32,876 nucleotides of DNA. Source: Bryobacterales bacterium. Its GTDB lineage: Bacteria; Acidobacteriota; Terriglobia; Bryobacterales; Bryobacteraceae. The notes beneath the pieces were generated by a model. The model saw only the letters and a list, made by a program, of their open reading frames with translations. It was not told the origin of the DNA and made no database searches. Within the stretch, counting starts at the first letter, position 1; every line of letters starts with the position of its first letter. The DNA is taken from positions 1 to 32,876 of the forward strand of contig PMSX01000014.1 in the NCBI GenBank assembly GCA_003167495.1. The letters run 5' to 3'. Shown piece after piece: positions 1 to 8,002 of this stretch. Both the position numbers and the translations under genes were made by a program.

Positions 1-191
1 CCTGCGCCGATGATGAATGTTCCACGTGAAGCTTTTTTGACGACTAAGCTTTGGAGCAAGCCGACAGAGCAAATGGAAGCAATCAATTCGTCGAGGCCTT
101 CTTCGGCTCCGCTGGTGCGAACGTTGTCGTCCCAGAGGGTCAACTTGTGGAGAGGAATCTCAACCGTTTCTAGTTTTGTCAGGTTCAGCAT
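1..191 (-). CDS. ParB/RepB/Spo0J-type partition protein, 5' end only
   Basis: The reverse complement opens with an ATG at 189-191 and stays open to the window edge (63 codons). The peptide shows the usual start of a ParB N-terminal domain: a stretch reading LHKLTLWDDNVRTSG, then ELIASICSVGLLQSLVV, then FIIGAG just before the edge, where the ParB GxRR nucleotide-binding motif would follow. An AAGGA ribosome binding site lies about 11 nt before the ATG. ParB proteins bind parS-type sites and act with ParA in plasmid or chromosome segregation, and relatives on mobile elements may act as nucleases or regulators. The rest of the gene lies outside the window, so subtype cannot be judged. The nearest upstream gene on this strand (ArdC-like) is about 840 bp away. 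Confidence 0.82.
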   Translation of the reverse strand, partial: MLNLTKLETVEIPLHKLTLWDDNVRTSGAEEGLDELIASICSVGLLQSLVVKKASRGTFIIGA

Positions 192-1031
192 TTGGAATTG
201 GGTCCTTTGTAATCGAATTGGAATCGAGCCGCACAGGTGCGGCTTCACCTTCCATAGGCGGAGCAAATGCGAAGTCTCCGAAGGTTGGCAGGGGTTAGCG
301 AATCGCGTCAGCGATTTTTTGGAGGGAGCGGAGCGGAAGGAGCCAAAACCCGGAGGGCGCGCCCTTGCAACCGCCGGAGCGAAGCGTAATGTTGCGGAGG
401 GAAGGAGAAGCGCAATGGACCGCGCAGCGGACCTTGTGAGAAGGAGGGCGTTGCGGGAGGGAACGGCCCGCTGGGATGGGTGGCGGAAGACAGGCGAGGA
501 ACGGAAAGGCGGTGGGTGGAAAGCCTTTGCGATCGCGGCAGAAATCGGCGGGTGCGGGATGCGCCTGGCTGAAGCCAGGGAAGGGGCACCTTCCCGCCAG
601 AGAGTCGGGAAGAAGAGTAGCGGTAGTGGGAGAAACAGCAGGAATCAAGGGAGTGTGGGTAAGAGTGAAAAGAAGCAGACCAGTAATTGGAAACGGAGAA
701 ACACGAAAGCGAGAAGGACAAACAACAACAACTGAGAAAACGACATCCTGATGCTGACAAGGAACGTGGAGAAGAAACGGATGAATGACGAGAAGAAACG
801 ATAGACGGCTATGGACAAAAAAGGAACGACGGAAAGAAGAGTGGTGCAGACGATGCGGATGAGACAGAACGTAATGAACGTGGGAAAAGAGAATTCGCTT
901 GAAGGGAAGGCATGAGGTGTGTGGAAGAACGATGGAAAGGAAATAAAGTTGGAATTGATCCGGTCCCCCCGTGAGGGGGTGAGGGGGCGAATGAGGGGAA
1001 AGCTCCTGTTCCTTATTTTCGAGAAGCCGGC
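192..1031. other. Purine-rich non-coding interval
   Basis: No convincing gene is seen between the ArdC-like stop and the ParB start. Reading frames here give low-complexity, biased peptides without domains. From about 300 to 960 the plus strand is strikingly rich in A and G. A short motif, GCCGGAGCGAAGCG at 373-386, recurs at 1979-1992. A GC hairpin (CCCCC-GTGA-GGGGG, 966-979) and a perfect palindrome GCCGGC-TTAA-GCCGGC (1026-1041, spanning the ArdC stop codon) lie at the right end. Neither is followed by a clear T run on the minus strand, so they are at best weak terminators. Confidence 0.5.
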
Positions 1032-1913
1032 TTAAGCCGGCGGATCGGAGGCCGCGTCTGCGGCGGCCTCCTGGTTCTGGTTGAGTTGGGGATCGATGGC
1101 GGCGATCAAGAATTTCGCGGTAGCGCTGATGGTTTGCAGCGATTGTTTGAGCTGGGTGCTATCTATTTTGTAAGTGGCGAGGTAGTTACAGGCGACGTGT
1201 TCGATCCCGAAGTGGCGCATCACGACGTAGGCAATGGCTTCCGCTTCGAGTTCGCGCTGTTGTCTATTTTTGGTGACCGCATCAGGCTGTTTGTCTCGTT
1301 TATGTAGCAGCTCGTGCGCGAGCTCATGGACTACGACCCCCGCCTTGGCTGTGGGGGACAAGCTCGTACGGATGACGATGCGGCCACCGGCAGAATAGCC
1401 TTCGACACCGTCTTCTTTGATTTCTTCGTAGTCGAGAATGATGTTGAGATCTTCTTCGGTGACCCATTCGAGACGGCCGAGTAATTCTTCGCCACCGGAT
1501 TCGGCGCCGTAGGTGAGGGCCGGTAAAGGTTCCCCTTCGGTATCGGATTCACAAAAAACGTAAGCGGTTTTGAAGCCTGAGAGGCGCTTGACGGTAGGAC
1601 TGTCTTCTTTGGTGTCATCGGCTCTTTTGCGATAGACACAGGGGGCAAGGATGGCGATGCCTTTCGCGCCTTTCTTGACGTGGCGGCCTAATTTGCGCCA
1701 GGCGTTGAAGCCCGCGACTTGACCGGACGACGCGGCTGGGCGTTGGCAGGCGATGAGCAGCTGATTGTTCCACGAATAATGAGAAAACTGCGCCATGGCG
1801 TTGAGCCAGGATTGGAAGAGTTCGCTTTGGCGAGCCTCATCCGTTTCTGTTGCGAGTTGATTGACGCTAGCCTCGATTTGCTCGGTGAGGGAGCGCGCTT
1901 TATCGGTAGTCAT
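1032..1913 (-). CDS. ArdC-like antirestriction protein (ssDNA-binding domain plus zincin metallopeptidase)
   Basis: This 293-residue protein has an N-terminal ArdC-type region (residues ~10-120; FSHYSWNNQLLIACQRP and GFNAWRKLGRHVKKGAKGI are family hallmarks) and a C-terminal zincin-like domain with the zinc motif HELAH at 196-200 and a downstream acidic helix (ELEAEAIAYVV) that supplies the third ligand in this family. ArdC proteins are carried by conjugative plasmids, bind single-stranded DNA and protect incoming DNA from host restriction. I start it at ATG 1911-1913 because AAGGAG sits 11 nt upstream. The longer frame to 2048 adds an uncharacteristic leader. It lies just downstream of ssb on the same strand, as is common in plasmid leading regions. 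It is cytoplasmic, with no signal peptide. Confidence 0.88.
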   Translation of the reverse strand: MTTDKARSLTEQIEASVNQLATETDEARQSELFQSWLNAMAQFSHYSWNNQLLIACQRPAASSGQVAGFNAWRKLGRHVKKGAKGIAILAPCVYRKRADDTKEDSPTVKRLSGFKTAYVFCESDTEGEPLPALTYGAESGGEELLGRLEWVTEEDLNIILDYEEIKEDGVEGYSAGGRIVIRTSLSPTAKAGVVVHELAHELLHKRDKQPDAVTKNRQQRELEAEAIAYVVMRHFGIEHVACNYLATYKIDSTQLKQSLQTISATAKFLIAAIDPQLNQNQEAAADAASDPPA

Positions 1914-2214
1914 AAGAATTGGAATCTCCTTTTGTGTGTGCGTGCTGCACAGTCCCAGAGGAGCTGGCGAAGTCAAGGGCCGGAGCGAAGCGGAGTGCAT
2001 TTTCAGCCCTTGACCGTCAGCTAGGATGGGACGACCGCAAGCAGGCACAAGTGTTCTTTGGCCGCATAGCTATTGGCTCGGGAGTGTTTACTTGGGGTTG
2101 TTTGTCCGTTCGGCGAGTGGAGACGAGTGCGGCGTTTGGGGTTGCGTTGTTCAGGCTGGACGGGATACGAAATCGATGGAAAGAACAAAAGGGGAGGAAG
2201 GCCTCCCCGATTTC
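1914..2214. other. Intergenic region between ssb and the ArdC-like gene
   Basis: It holds the ssb terminator at its right end and the ArdC ribosome binding site at its left end. A second copy of GCCGGAGCGAAGCG is at 1979-1992. No other gene is seen. A promoter for the ArdC-like gene is expected here, but no clear -35/-10 pair was identified. Confidence 0.4.
2187..2208 (-). terminator. Rho-independent terminator after ssb
   Basis: Read on the minus strand just after the ssb stop: stem GGGGAGG, loop CCTT, stem CCTCCCC, then TTTT (2187-2190) and a T-rich tail. The 7-bp perfect GC-rich stem followed by a T run is a standard intrinsic terminator and separates ssb from the ArdC-like gene. Confidence 0.75.
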
Positions 2215-2634
2215 TTAGTAATTGTCATCGCTGGGCGGTGGCGGTTCGGCCGAGTCGTCGCTGGCGTTGGATGCGCGATCGAGAAGCTTGATGGTGTCGG
2301 CTTTGAGTTCGACGGCGGTCGCTTTGATGACCTGCTCGCTCTTCTTTTTGCCGTTCGGGATTTGGATGGTTTTGTCGTACTGGCGGGTGATGTGTTCGCC
2401 TTGCACGAGAACGTAAGCGCCTTTGACGAGGCGGTCGGCTAATTTAGCAAACGTGTCCCCGTACGCTACTACGTTGTGCCACTGGGTGCGTTCTTTCCAG
2501 TCGTCGGACTCTTTGTCTTTCCACGAAATCTTGGTGGCCACGGAGAACTTGGTGACCTGGGTGCCGTTCTTCAACTGAGTGACCTCTGCTTGGCGGCCCG
2601 TAAAGCCTAAAATAGTTTGCTCATTCAAGTACAT
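2215..2634 (-). CDS. ssb: Single-stranded DNA-binding protein
   Basis: This 139-residue OB-fold SSB has the typical order: an early strand with FTGRQAEVTQLKNG, then TKFSVAT, then the hallmark WKERTQWHNVVAYG, then KLADRLVKGAYVLVQGEH. A charged tail follows, ending in PPPPSDDNY. SSB coats single-stranded DNA during replication, repair and conjugative transfer. The tail keeps acidic residues, but the usual C-terminal phenylalanine is replaced by tyrosine. I choose ATG 2632-2634 (start MYLNEQ) over the longer frame to 2703, whose extra leader is not SSB-like. No strong Shine-Dalgarno sequence is visible. Plasmid-borne ssb next to an ardC-like gene is a classic leading-region pairing. Confidence 0.93.
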   Translation of the reverse strand: MYLNEQTILGFTGRQAEVTQLKNGTQVTKFSVATKISWKDKESDDWKERTQWHNVVAYGDTFAKLADRLVKGAYVLVQGEHITRQYDKTIQIPNGKKKSEQVIKATAVELKADTIKLLDRASNASDDSAEPPPPSDDNY

Positions 2635-2737
2635 GGTGTGGTTTTCTCTTTTCTGCCCGTAATCTCTTGGGCGACCAGAAGCTGAGTGGGGGCCACCTCC
2701 CAAGCGGCTAGGTTTCGACCGCTTTGTGCTGGGTGCG

Positions 2738-2792
2738 AAAAAGAATTTCGAGCGAGTTGGTTTTGGACGAGTGGGCTGGTGAAATTCTTTTT
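2738..2792. repeat. 12-bp inverted repeat with 31-bp spacer
   Basis: Perfect arms AAAAAGAATTTC (2738-2749) and GAAATTCTTTTT (2781-2792) flank 31 bp. It lies upstream of ssb. It could be a folded RNA, an operator or an origin element; nothing else in the sequence decides between these. Confidence 0.5.
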
Positions 2793-3283
2793 TGGGGTCC
2801 CGCAGAAAGTAAGGGAGCGACGCGCGCCGGGCGGTGGGGTTTACCCCGAAGCGGAGCCAAGAGAAGGAGGGTGGAAAGAAGAGACAACGAAATGGACGGG
2901 GAACGGCAACACATCGGGGCGTGTTCTGGCGTGAGCAGGTCAGGGTGTGTGGGAGAACGGTTGCGAGGATGCCATTCGCGTGTGCGAACCAACAAGAGTG
3001 GAAAGGGCGACGAGTAGCGATGGAAAGATCGCCGTGGGGCCGGGCGTTCGGCGAGGATTTGCGGAAGTGGCCGGTGGGCTGCCGGATGGGCGGAGCGCGG
3101 TTCGTGCTTGGCGTTCACGCGGCGTGTGACAAGACCAGGACCGGACGGCGTTTGGGGCGAACTGGGCGGAAGGGTGGCGGGGAACTGTCAAAGATGCCGG
3201 CGGATCGGAGCTTTGTGCGCGCCAGCGTCGGAAGTCGGGGCGGTCACTTGGGCCAACAGTGTGCGATTGAAAAGAAATCAGGG

Positions 3284-3301
3284 AAGGGCTGTCCCTTTTT
3301 T
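3284..3301 (+). terminator. Possible intrinsic terminator
   Basis: Stem AAGGG, loop CTGT, stem CCCTT, followed by a run of T up to 3301 on the plus strand. The stem is only 5 bp and no plus-strand gene lies upstream, so either it ends an unannotated transcript or it is chance. Confidence 0.25.
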
Positions 3302-3443
3302 CGGGGCGATTTACGCTTTTAGTGTTGAAGGGCTTTTTGCGGTCGGATGAATCCCCCCGATGGCCGGAAAGATTGTAGTATCGAAGTAAACGAAGAGCGT
3401 TTCCCGCACGACCCACTCAATGTGAAACGCCTTTACCTCCGAG

Positions 3444-3476
3444 GTTGAGGATCGCGGCTAGCCCTCGATCCTCAAC
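3444..3476. repeat. 11-bp inverted repeat (hairpin)
   Basis: Perfect arms GTTGAGGATCG (3444-3454) and CGATCCTCAAC (3466-3476) flank an 11-bp centre. It lies about 60 bp beyond the stop of the nucleotidyltransferase-like gene and at the boundary between backbone and cargo. There is no T run on either side, so it is more likely a Rho-independent remnant or a protein-binding site than a strong terminator. Confidence 0.5.
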
Positions 3477-3533
3477 AACCAAACAGGACCGATTGCGAAA
3501 CTGGTGGTGCTCCGAGATGAATGGCCTCTTGGA

Positions 3534-4463
3534 TCATGTACGCCGTGGTTTCCTGGCGAGTTTCGTGGCCGGGGTCAATGCGCGGCGTTGCTTCGACTTT
3601 CTCCGCTCCGCTTGTTCTAAGAACCGGTGCAGGTGCTCGACGCTTGGCGAATTCGCCGTCTGATCGACCAGGCGAACATATTCTTGTAGTTCAGGCATAG
3701 CATAGACCAGCTCATACGGATACGAACGCTTCACGGTTGCGCTGTCGGCGTCGTGAAAGTACTTTGAACGTTTCGTCAAGAAGTTAGAAACTTCACTGAT
3801 CGCCAGGCCATACCCTTCTTTCCAGTCCACGGCAGTGCCCTTTCGCAGGTAGAAAGAGATACGCTCCCTGAGCTTTGCATCCGTCTTCAGGGCAAACTGC
3901 ATGGCGATGTCGATGTCGCCGACCGTGCTCTGCCGTCGCAGGTAGCTGCCATACACCAAGACCTCTTGGACGAAGAACGCAAAGTTGCGATTGGAGTTCG
4001 CTGTGGGGATTCGTTCGACAAAAGCGGAAAACAGCTGGTCGGCTTTTTCGAGCGCAATTCGGCGCGTGGGCGTTTTTTTCTTCGCTCTCCAGCCGGCTGC
4101 GATGAGAGATGCCTGATACTTCATTTCGCGTTTTGGTACTTCGTCGAGGAAGTCGAACAAGTCTTTGGGTGTCGGGAAGGTTCTTCCGAACGTTTTGCCA
4201 GCTATTTGTAAAGGGCTTGGCGCGCCAGGCGGTGGCGAAAGCGGTTCAAATTCGGCGAGCCGTTCGCCGCTGGCAAGCCGAAAGACTTCGAGAGGCGAGG
4301 TGAATTCATATCCGAGCGAATTGGTCATGATCGTGAGGAATTCCGCACGCTTCGGGAATGTGTTGTCCTCAAGTGCGGAGATTAAGTCGGTATCGGACGT
4401 GAACTTCCGCCCACAGGCCTTTTCGGCGATTCTCAAGTAGGCAGGAGGCAGTCTGTCCAGCAT
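3534..4463 (-). CDS. Nucleotidyltransferase-fold protein (polymerase-beta type)
   Basis: This 309-residue protein has a minimal-nucleotidyltransferase core in its middle-to-C-terminal part: VYGSYLRR at residues ~170-177 (the hG[GS]xxR helix-turn) followed by GDIDIAM at ~182-188, which supplies the two catalytic aspartates. The N-terminal ~130 residues are unrecognised, and the tail is very basic (RRKSKQRR...KLARKPRRT), suggesting nucleic acid contact. Such enzymes transfer nucleotides to proteins or RNA, and many in accessory regions are toxins or abortive-infection components; that role is an inference here. I start at ATG 4461-4463, which has AGGAAG 9 nt upstream. The longer GTG start at 4524-4526 has no ribosome binding site. 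No cognate HEPN or antitoxin gene is adjacent. Confidence 0.7.
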   Translation of the reverse strand: MLDRLPPAYLRIAEKACGRKFTSDTDLISALEDNTFPKRAEFLTIMTNSLGYEFTSPLEVFRLASGERLAEFEPLSPPPGAPSPLQIAGKTFGRTFPTPKDLFDFLDEVPKREMKYQASLIAAGWRAKKKTPTRRIALEKADQLFSAFVERIPTANSNRNFAFFVQEVLVYGSYLRRQSTVGDIDIAMQFALKTDAKLRERISFYLRKGTAVDWKEGYGLAISEVSNFLTKRSKYFHDADSATVKRSYPYELVYAMPELQEYVRLVDQTANSPSVEHLHRFLEQAERRKSKQRRALTPATKLARKPRRT

Positions 4464-4905
4464 TGAAGTGGTCTTCCTACTGCTGGGTTCGTCGGTTCGA
4501 TAGGGCGCGAAACGCTTTTGCGACACACGAGTTGTGCAGTCAGTCTAACACTGGCTGGTCTGTGCCAGCCATCCAGGGCTGAGAGCGTCAGGGCTTGCTA
4601 TGAGTAAAAGATTGCGGTTATCTCGGTGTAGGGGAATACCGCCTAGCGATCAGCGAAAACGTGGGGCCTCTTTGTTCCGCAAAGGGCGAGACTTTGCATC
4701 ATCGGGGCAGGCCCTGAAATCAAGGGGTTGAACGTTGCATATGTTTGTTGCAAAATGAAACTGGTGCAATACCGATCATCTGATGACCAGATCTGACATC
4801 TTTTCGCCAATCGCTCTCGCTTCAAAATCAACGCAGTAGAATTTCAGTTTCACGGAGCATGCCCGTTTCCCTTTTCACGGTTTCAGCAGCCCGTAATATT
4901 GAACA
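4464..4905. other. Divergent intergenic region
   Basis: This 442-bp region lies between two divergent genes. It contains a hairpin TGGCTGG-N6-CCAGCCA (4552-4571) upstream of the nucleotidyltransferase-like gene, and a weak plus-strand promoter candidate (TTGAAC 4728-4733, 17-bp spacer, CAAAAT 4751-4756). No gene is seen. Confidence 0.4.
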
Positions 4906-7287
4906 ATGGCAGCAACTAGACGGACCCGCCACTACGAGATTATAGAGATGCGAGCCCGACCCGCAAGAGTTGCAATACTGACTGACTCGTTAGATCCGGG
5001 ATGGCGTCACACCTCACTTCGCATAATCGAGTTGCTGAGCGCAATCTGGGGTGGGAAACACAGCCTGATCATTCCGACCGACGGGACGACAATTGACCCG
5101 CTGTTCTGGGCCATCTTAGAGCGTTTTTCCCCGGACTACCTCTTCCGTTACGGTAAGACTGGTATTGATCTGAAGCTTTCTAATCCTGCCGAGTATGATG
5201 CTCGCGTAAAGGAGGCGATTCGTTGGCAGTACCCTAATGGAATCGCGGATGAATTACAAAGCCACAGAATCGACCGTGAACTTCAAGAGGCTTGGCTTGG
5301 CGCTTTTGACCTCGATGCAGCACTCTGCGCCGAAATCTGCAAACGCTTGGTCCCTTTTTCTTTTGAGTCCCACATCAGTCCCGTGACCTATCATTCGGTG
5401 CCACACGAACTCACAAAGATTGAGGATGTACTTTTCGACGGCCAGCGGCCACAGGCCTTCACGACATTCGAAGTTCCAGAGACCATCGAGCCCTTATGGT
5501 GGCAAGCAGCGACAGGCCGGTATTCAGACATCCGTAACAAGTTCTTCCAAGACGAAGGCGTCGAGGAGCGGAAAGTCGCAATCACAGAGGAAGAGATTTC
5601 CAGATATTCAAAGTGGATAGCCGGAGATCAATTAAACGCGGCGATAGGGGTAGCTCGGGAACCTGTAACTCCGTTCGATTTGACGATGTCACGGATTGGG
5701 TTTTACGGGGAACCTGTAAGTATCAGAGAGGGTGTTGATGATTTCGCTCTGGTCTTGGGTGACACTATTGCGGACTTCTGCTTAGCATATTGTCTTCCTC
5801 GAATCGGCTGTAGCGCTATCTGGTTGCCGACCAATTGGATCAGCAGTCTTTCAAAGAGCGGTTCTTTGATCAAAAGCTGCGTGTACTCGGCCGTTTATGC
5901 CGCCCCATTTAAGGCCAGAAGGTCCGGCGGTCTGAAGGCCTGCAGTATATCTGAGGATGCTGCGGCGAGACAAGCACTACTGATGGCATTGAAAGAATAC
6001 GTCGGTCTGGGATCGAATGGGCAATCGGCTGAGGCGGTGGAAGCGGCCACCATTGTTAAAGCGCCGAGAAGCCCCCTCACGGTCTATTGTCTCGATTCGC
6101 CAAACCGGCAGGAAATCTATCCGTTCGAGGCAAATCGTTCGATAGGCACAATCCGTACTCCGTTGCCAACGGGCTTTGTCAAGCTTCGAGCCGGTAAGCA
6201 TTGGTGGGTTTCGGAGGCAGTGTTTCCCGAGAAGGCGGTCCCTACAATTCCGAATGTCGCAGACAGCCTCATCTCGCTGCCAAATTCAGTTAACACGCTT
6301 GACACCCGGATATCGCAACGGGCGCTGGCGTACGCGTGTCCCGGTTCGAAACTCATTTTTAATGAGGATATGGTTCCTAACCTGGGGAACCCAAAACTAG
6401 GCCTCTTCGACACCTTTAATGCTGTGCGATTCATCGCGAAGAAAGAACAGATTACTTGTGAGCTTTCCGATAAAGGTGTCTATCAACGCGACTCCCTCTC
6501 TAAGCTAGGGGGTGTTGAAAAAGCCGCAAAGCTATTCAGGGATCACGAAGCATTCTTCAGAAAGTTCTTGGACCATTCCAAACGAATCAAAGACGTTTTC
6601 GATGAAGGCGTGTGTGTGGCAGGCCGCGCTTACCTCGATTTACTAGCGGTTCAAAAGATCGTCGGTGGAGGAGAGCAGGCCGCCGTCGATTTGCTTGACG
6701 AATTGGTGGCTCAAAGAGTTCTCTACCGTGGACTTGTACTACTATGTGACTCGTGTAAATTCGCTGCCTGGTACACGCTAGCGGAGCTCACCGATCAATT
6801 TCGATGCCCTCGATGTAGACGCAAACAGTTCATACGCCGCGCGAACTGGAAACATCCAGCCGCTCCGCAAATGTTCTACAAGCTAGATGAAATAATCTAT
6901 CAGTTTATAGAACACGATGGCATCATTGTTGCGTTCGCCCTGGACTACATGCGGGCGGCTTCGAAATACCCTTTCGACTATTCGCCGGAAATTAGATTCA
7001 GCAAGGAGGGGTGCGACTATGGCGAGGTTGACATTTGTGCCGTTTGGGACGGCGAGTTGGTGATCGGAGAGGTAAAGACGGGTAATAATCTCGGGAGAAA
7101 TGCAAGCGAGGAAGGCAAGGCGATAGACAAATATAGGCGATTGGCGGTCGAGCTGTGCGCCCGGCGACTCGTTTTCTGCACTGGTGCACCAGAATGGAAG
7201 GATTCCACGATTGAGGCGATTAGGAAAGCACTCGAAAACCAATTGGCAGAACCGATCTTCTTGGACGCTGCGCATCTTCGCCGGTAG
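4906..7287 (+). CDS. Zinc-ribbon PD-(D/E)XK nuclease-like protein (putative defence protein)
   Basis: This 793-residue cytoplasmic protein has a large N-terminal region (residues 1-~590) that I do not recognise. It is followed by a zinc ribbon with CxxC pairs at about residues 614/617 and 634/637. A C-terminal PD-(D/E)XK-type core comes next: GEVDICAVW (E707, D709), then a strand reading LVIGEVKTG (E722, K724). The D...ExK arrangement on adjacent strands is the catalytic signature of restriction-type nucleases. The unrecognised N-terminus presumably senses or recruits. It is a single gene, without partners overlapping it. Start choice is uncertain: ATG 4906 has no good ribosome binding site, and an in-frame ATG at 4948 (MRARPARVAILTDS) is also possible. 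A defence role is inferred from domain type and neighbourhood only. Confidence 0.6.
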   Translation: MAATRRTRHYEIIEMRARPARVAILTDSLDPGWRHTSLRIIELLSAIWGGKHSLIIPTDGTTIDPLFWAILERFSPDYLFRYGKTGIDLKLSNPAEYDARVKEAIRWQYPNGIADELQSHRIDRELQEAWLGAFDLDAALCAEICKRLVPFSFESHISPVTYHSVPHELTKIEDVLFDGQRPQAFTTFEVPETIEPLWWQAATGRYSDIRNKFFQDEGVEERKVAITEEEISRYSKWIAGDQLNAAIGVAREPVTPFDLTMSRIGFYGEPVSIREGVDDFALVLGDTIADFCLAYCLPRIGCSAIWLPTNWISSLSKSGSLIKSCVYSAVYAAPFKARRSGGLKACSISEDAAARQALLMALKEYVGLGSNGQSAEAVEAATIVKAPRSPLTVYCLDSPNRQEIYPFEANRSIGTIRTPLPTGFVKLRAGKHWWVSEAVFPEKAVPTIPNVADSLISLPNSVNTLDTRISQRALAYACPGSKLIFNEDMVPNLGNPKLGLFDTFNAVRFIAKKEQITCELSDKGVYQRDSLSKLGGVEKAAKLFRDHEAFFRKFLDHSKRIKDVFDEGVCVAGRAYLDLLAVQKIVGGGEQAAVDLLDELVAQRVLYRGLVLLCDSCKFAAWYTLAELTDQFRCPRCRRKQFIRRANWKHPAAPQMFYKLDEIIYQFIEHDGIIVAFALDYMRAASKYPFDYSPEIRFSKEGCDYGEVDICAVWDGELVIGEVKTGNNLGRNASEEGKAIDKYRRLAVELCARRLVFCTGAPEWKDSTIEAIRKALENQLAEPIFLDAAHLRR

Positions 7288-7416
7288 CTGGCTTTAAAGG
7301 CTGGATACGGGAGGACTGAAGGATTCTCAGGTTGGTTGTCGGCTTTTTTGCTCAAGCCTCGTAAAGTGGTTGGCCTCATGACGAGAATGCGTGTGCGCGA
7401 GACACCTGCCCAAGCA

Positions 7417-7614
7417 GGGTGTTGGGGATCGATGGAACGGAAAGTCGCCATAAGGGCCACTCTTTGTGAACTACCTCACACATACGCCTCGAAAATGGGC
7501 AGGAACTCGGTACACTCGGCTCGAAACCACTGTTTGCTCCGCCGACCTAAACATCAGGAACGAAAGGCAGTTATCTCTTAACCCGGTTTTTGGTTCCGTT
7601 GATCCCCAACACCC
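7417..7614. mobile_element. 198-bp MITE-like element with 22-bp terminal inverted repeats
   Basis: The ends read GGGTGTTGGGGATCGATGGA.. at 7417 on the plus strand and GGGTGTTGGGGATCAACGGA.. from 7614 on the minus strand. The 22-bp arms match at 20 of 22 positions. The 154-bp interior has no gene. The right end falls directly after the DGQHR motif of the decayed gene at 7615-7967, whose homology to the family stops at this boundary, as expected of an insertion. I see no clear target-site duplication, so it may be an old insertion or a derivative of a larger insertion sequence. Confidence 0.55.
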
Positions 7615-7967
7615 AAATTCTGCGCCCACAGTCGATGCTGCCCGTCAACGACCAAAACTTTCGGCCTTTCGGGGATGAGAATATTTCTGCCGGCCTTCTT
7701 GAAGTCTTTGATATCCGTTGCTAATGTGATTGCATTGGGAAAGGCCCGCTCACGGTCGAGAATTGTCCGCGCGATCTGTTTGGCTCGATCCTCTTTGACG
7801 ATTCGCTGGAAGCCAAGCTTGGGGTTTTTGAAACGCCACGACGGAGTCGTATGGTCCAATAACCAGCGGCCCGAGATGACGATTACATAGACAGCCGGAG
7901 ACTCCTGAAGTTAGAGCGCGGAGACTTCTATCGGCGCTGTTCTTAAGGCGTTGGATTTCAGGGCCAT
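7615..7967 (-). pseudogene. Decayed DGQHR-domain protein gene
   Basis: Reading leftward, an ATG at 7965-7967 with AAGGA upstream starts a frame that hits an in-frame TAA at 7911-7913 (codon 19). It then continues in the same frame through YVIVISGRWLLDHTTPSW, NPKLGFQRIV, FPNAITLATDI and the diagnostic VDGQHRLWAQ, ending where the inverted-repeat element begins. DGQHR proteins belong to the ParB/DndB-related superfamily found in DNA modification systems. The gene lies 35 bp after the GHKL ATPase stop, on the same strand, so it was probably the fourth gene of that operon. Two lesions (nonsense codon, loss of the C-terminus at the element) make a functional product unlikely, unless a shorter piece initiates at TTG 7857-7859. 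Confidence 0.72.
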
Positions 7968-8002
7968 TGGAGGTCCTTATACTTTATCGCTTGGCAAGAA
8001 GC

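Larger units (their letters stand above)
2635..3533. other. Long non-coding, partly purine-rich interval
   Basis: About 900 bp with no convincing gene. Frames here give arginine/glycine-rich peptides without domains. The plus strand is purine-rich around 2830-3010. Three structured elements listed separately fall inside: an AT-rich inverted repeat (2738-2792), a terminator-like hairpin (3284-3301) and an 11-bp-stem inverted repeat (3444-3476). Confidence 0.45.

Noticed and set aside
10..760. Several open frames on both strands in the purine-rich left region
   Set aside because: The peptides are low complexity with extreme composition and no domain. On the minus strand, 1-191 encodes a clear ParB start instead.
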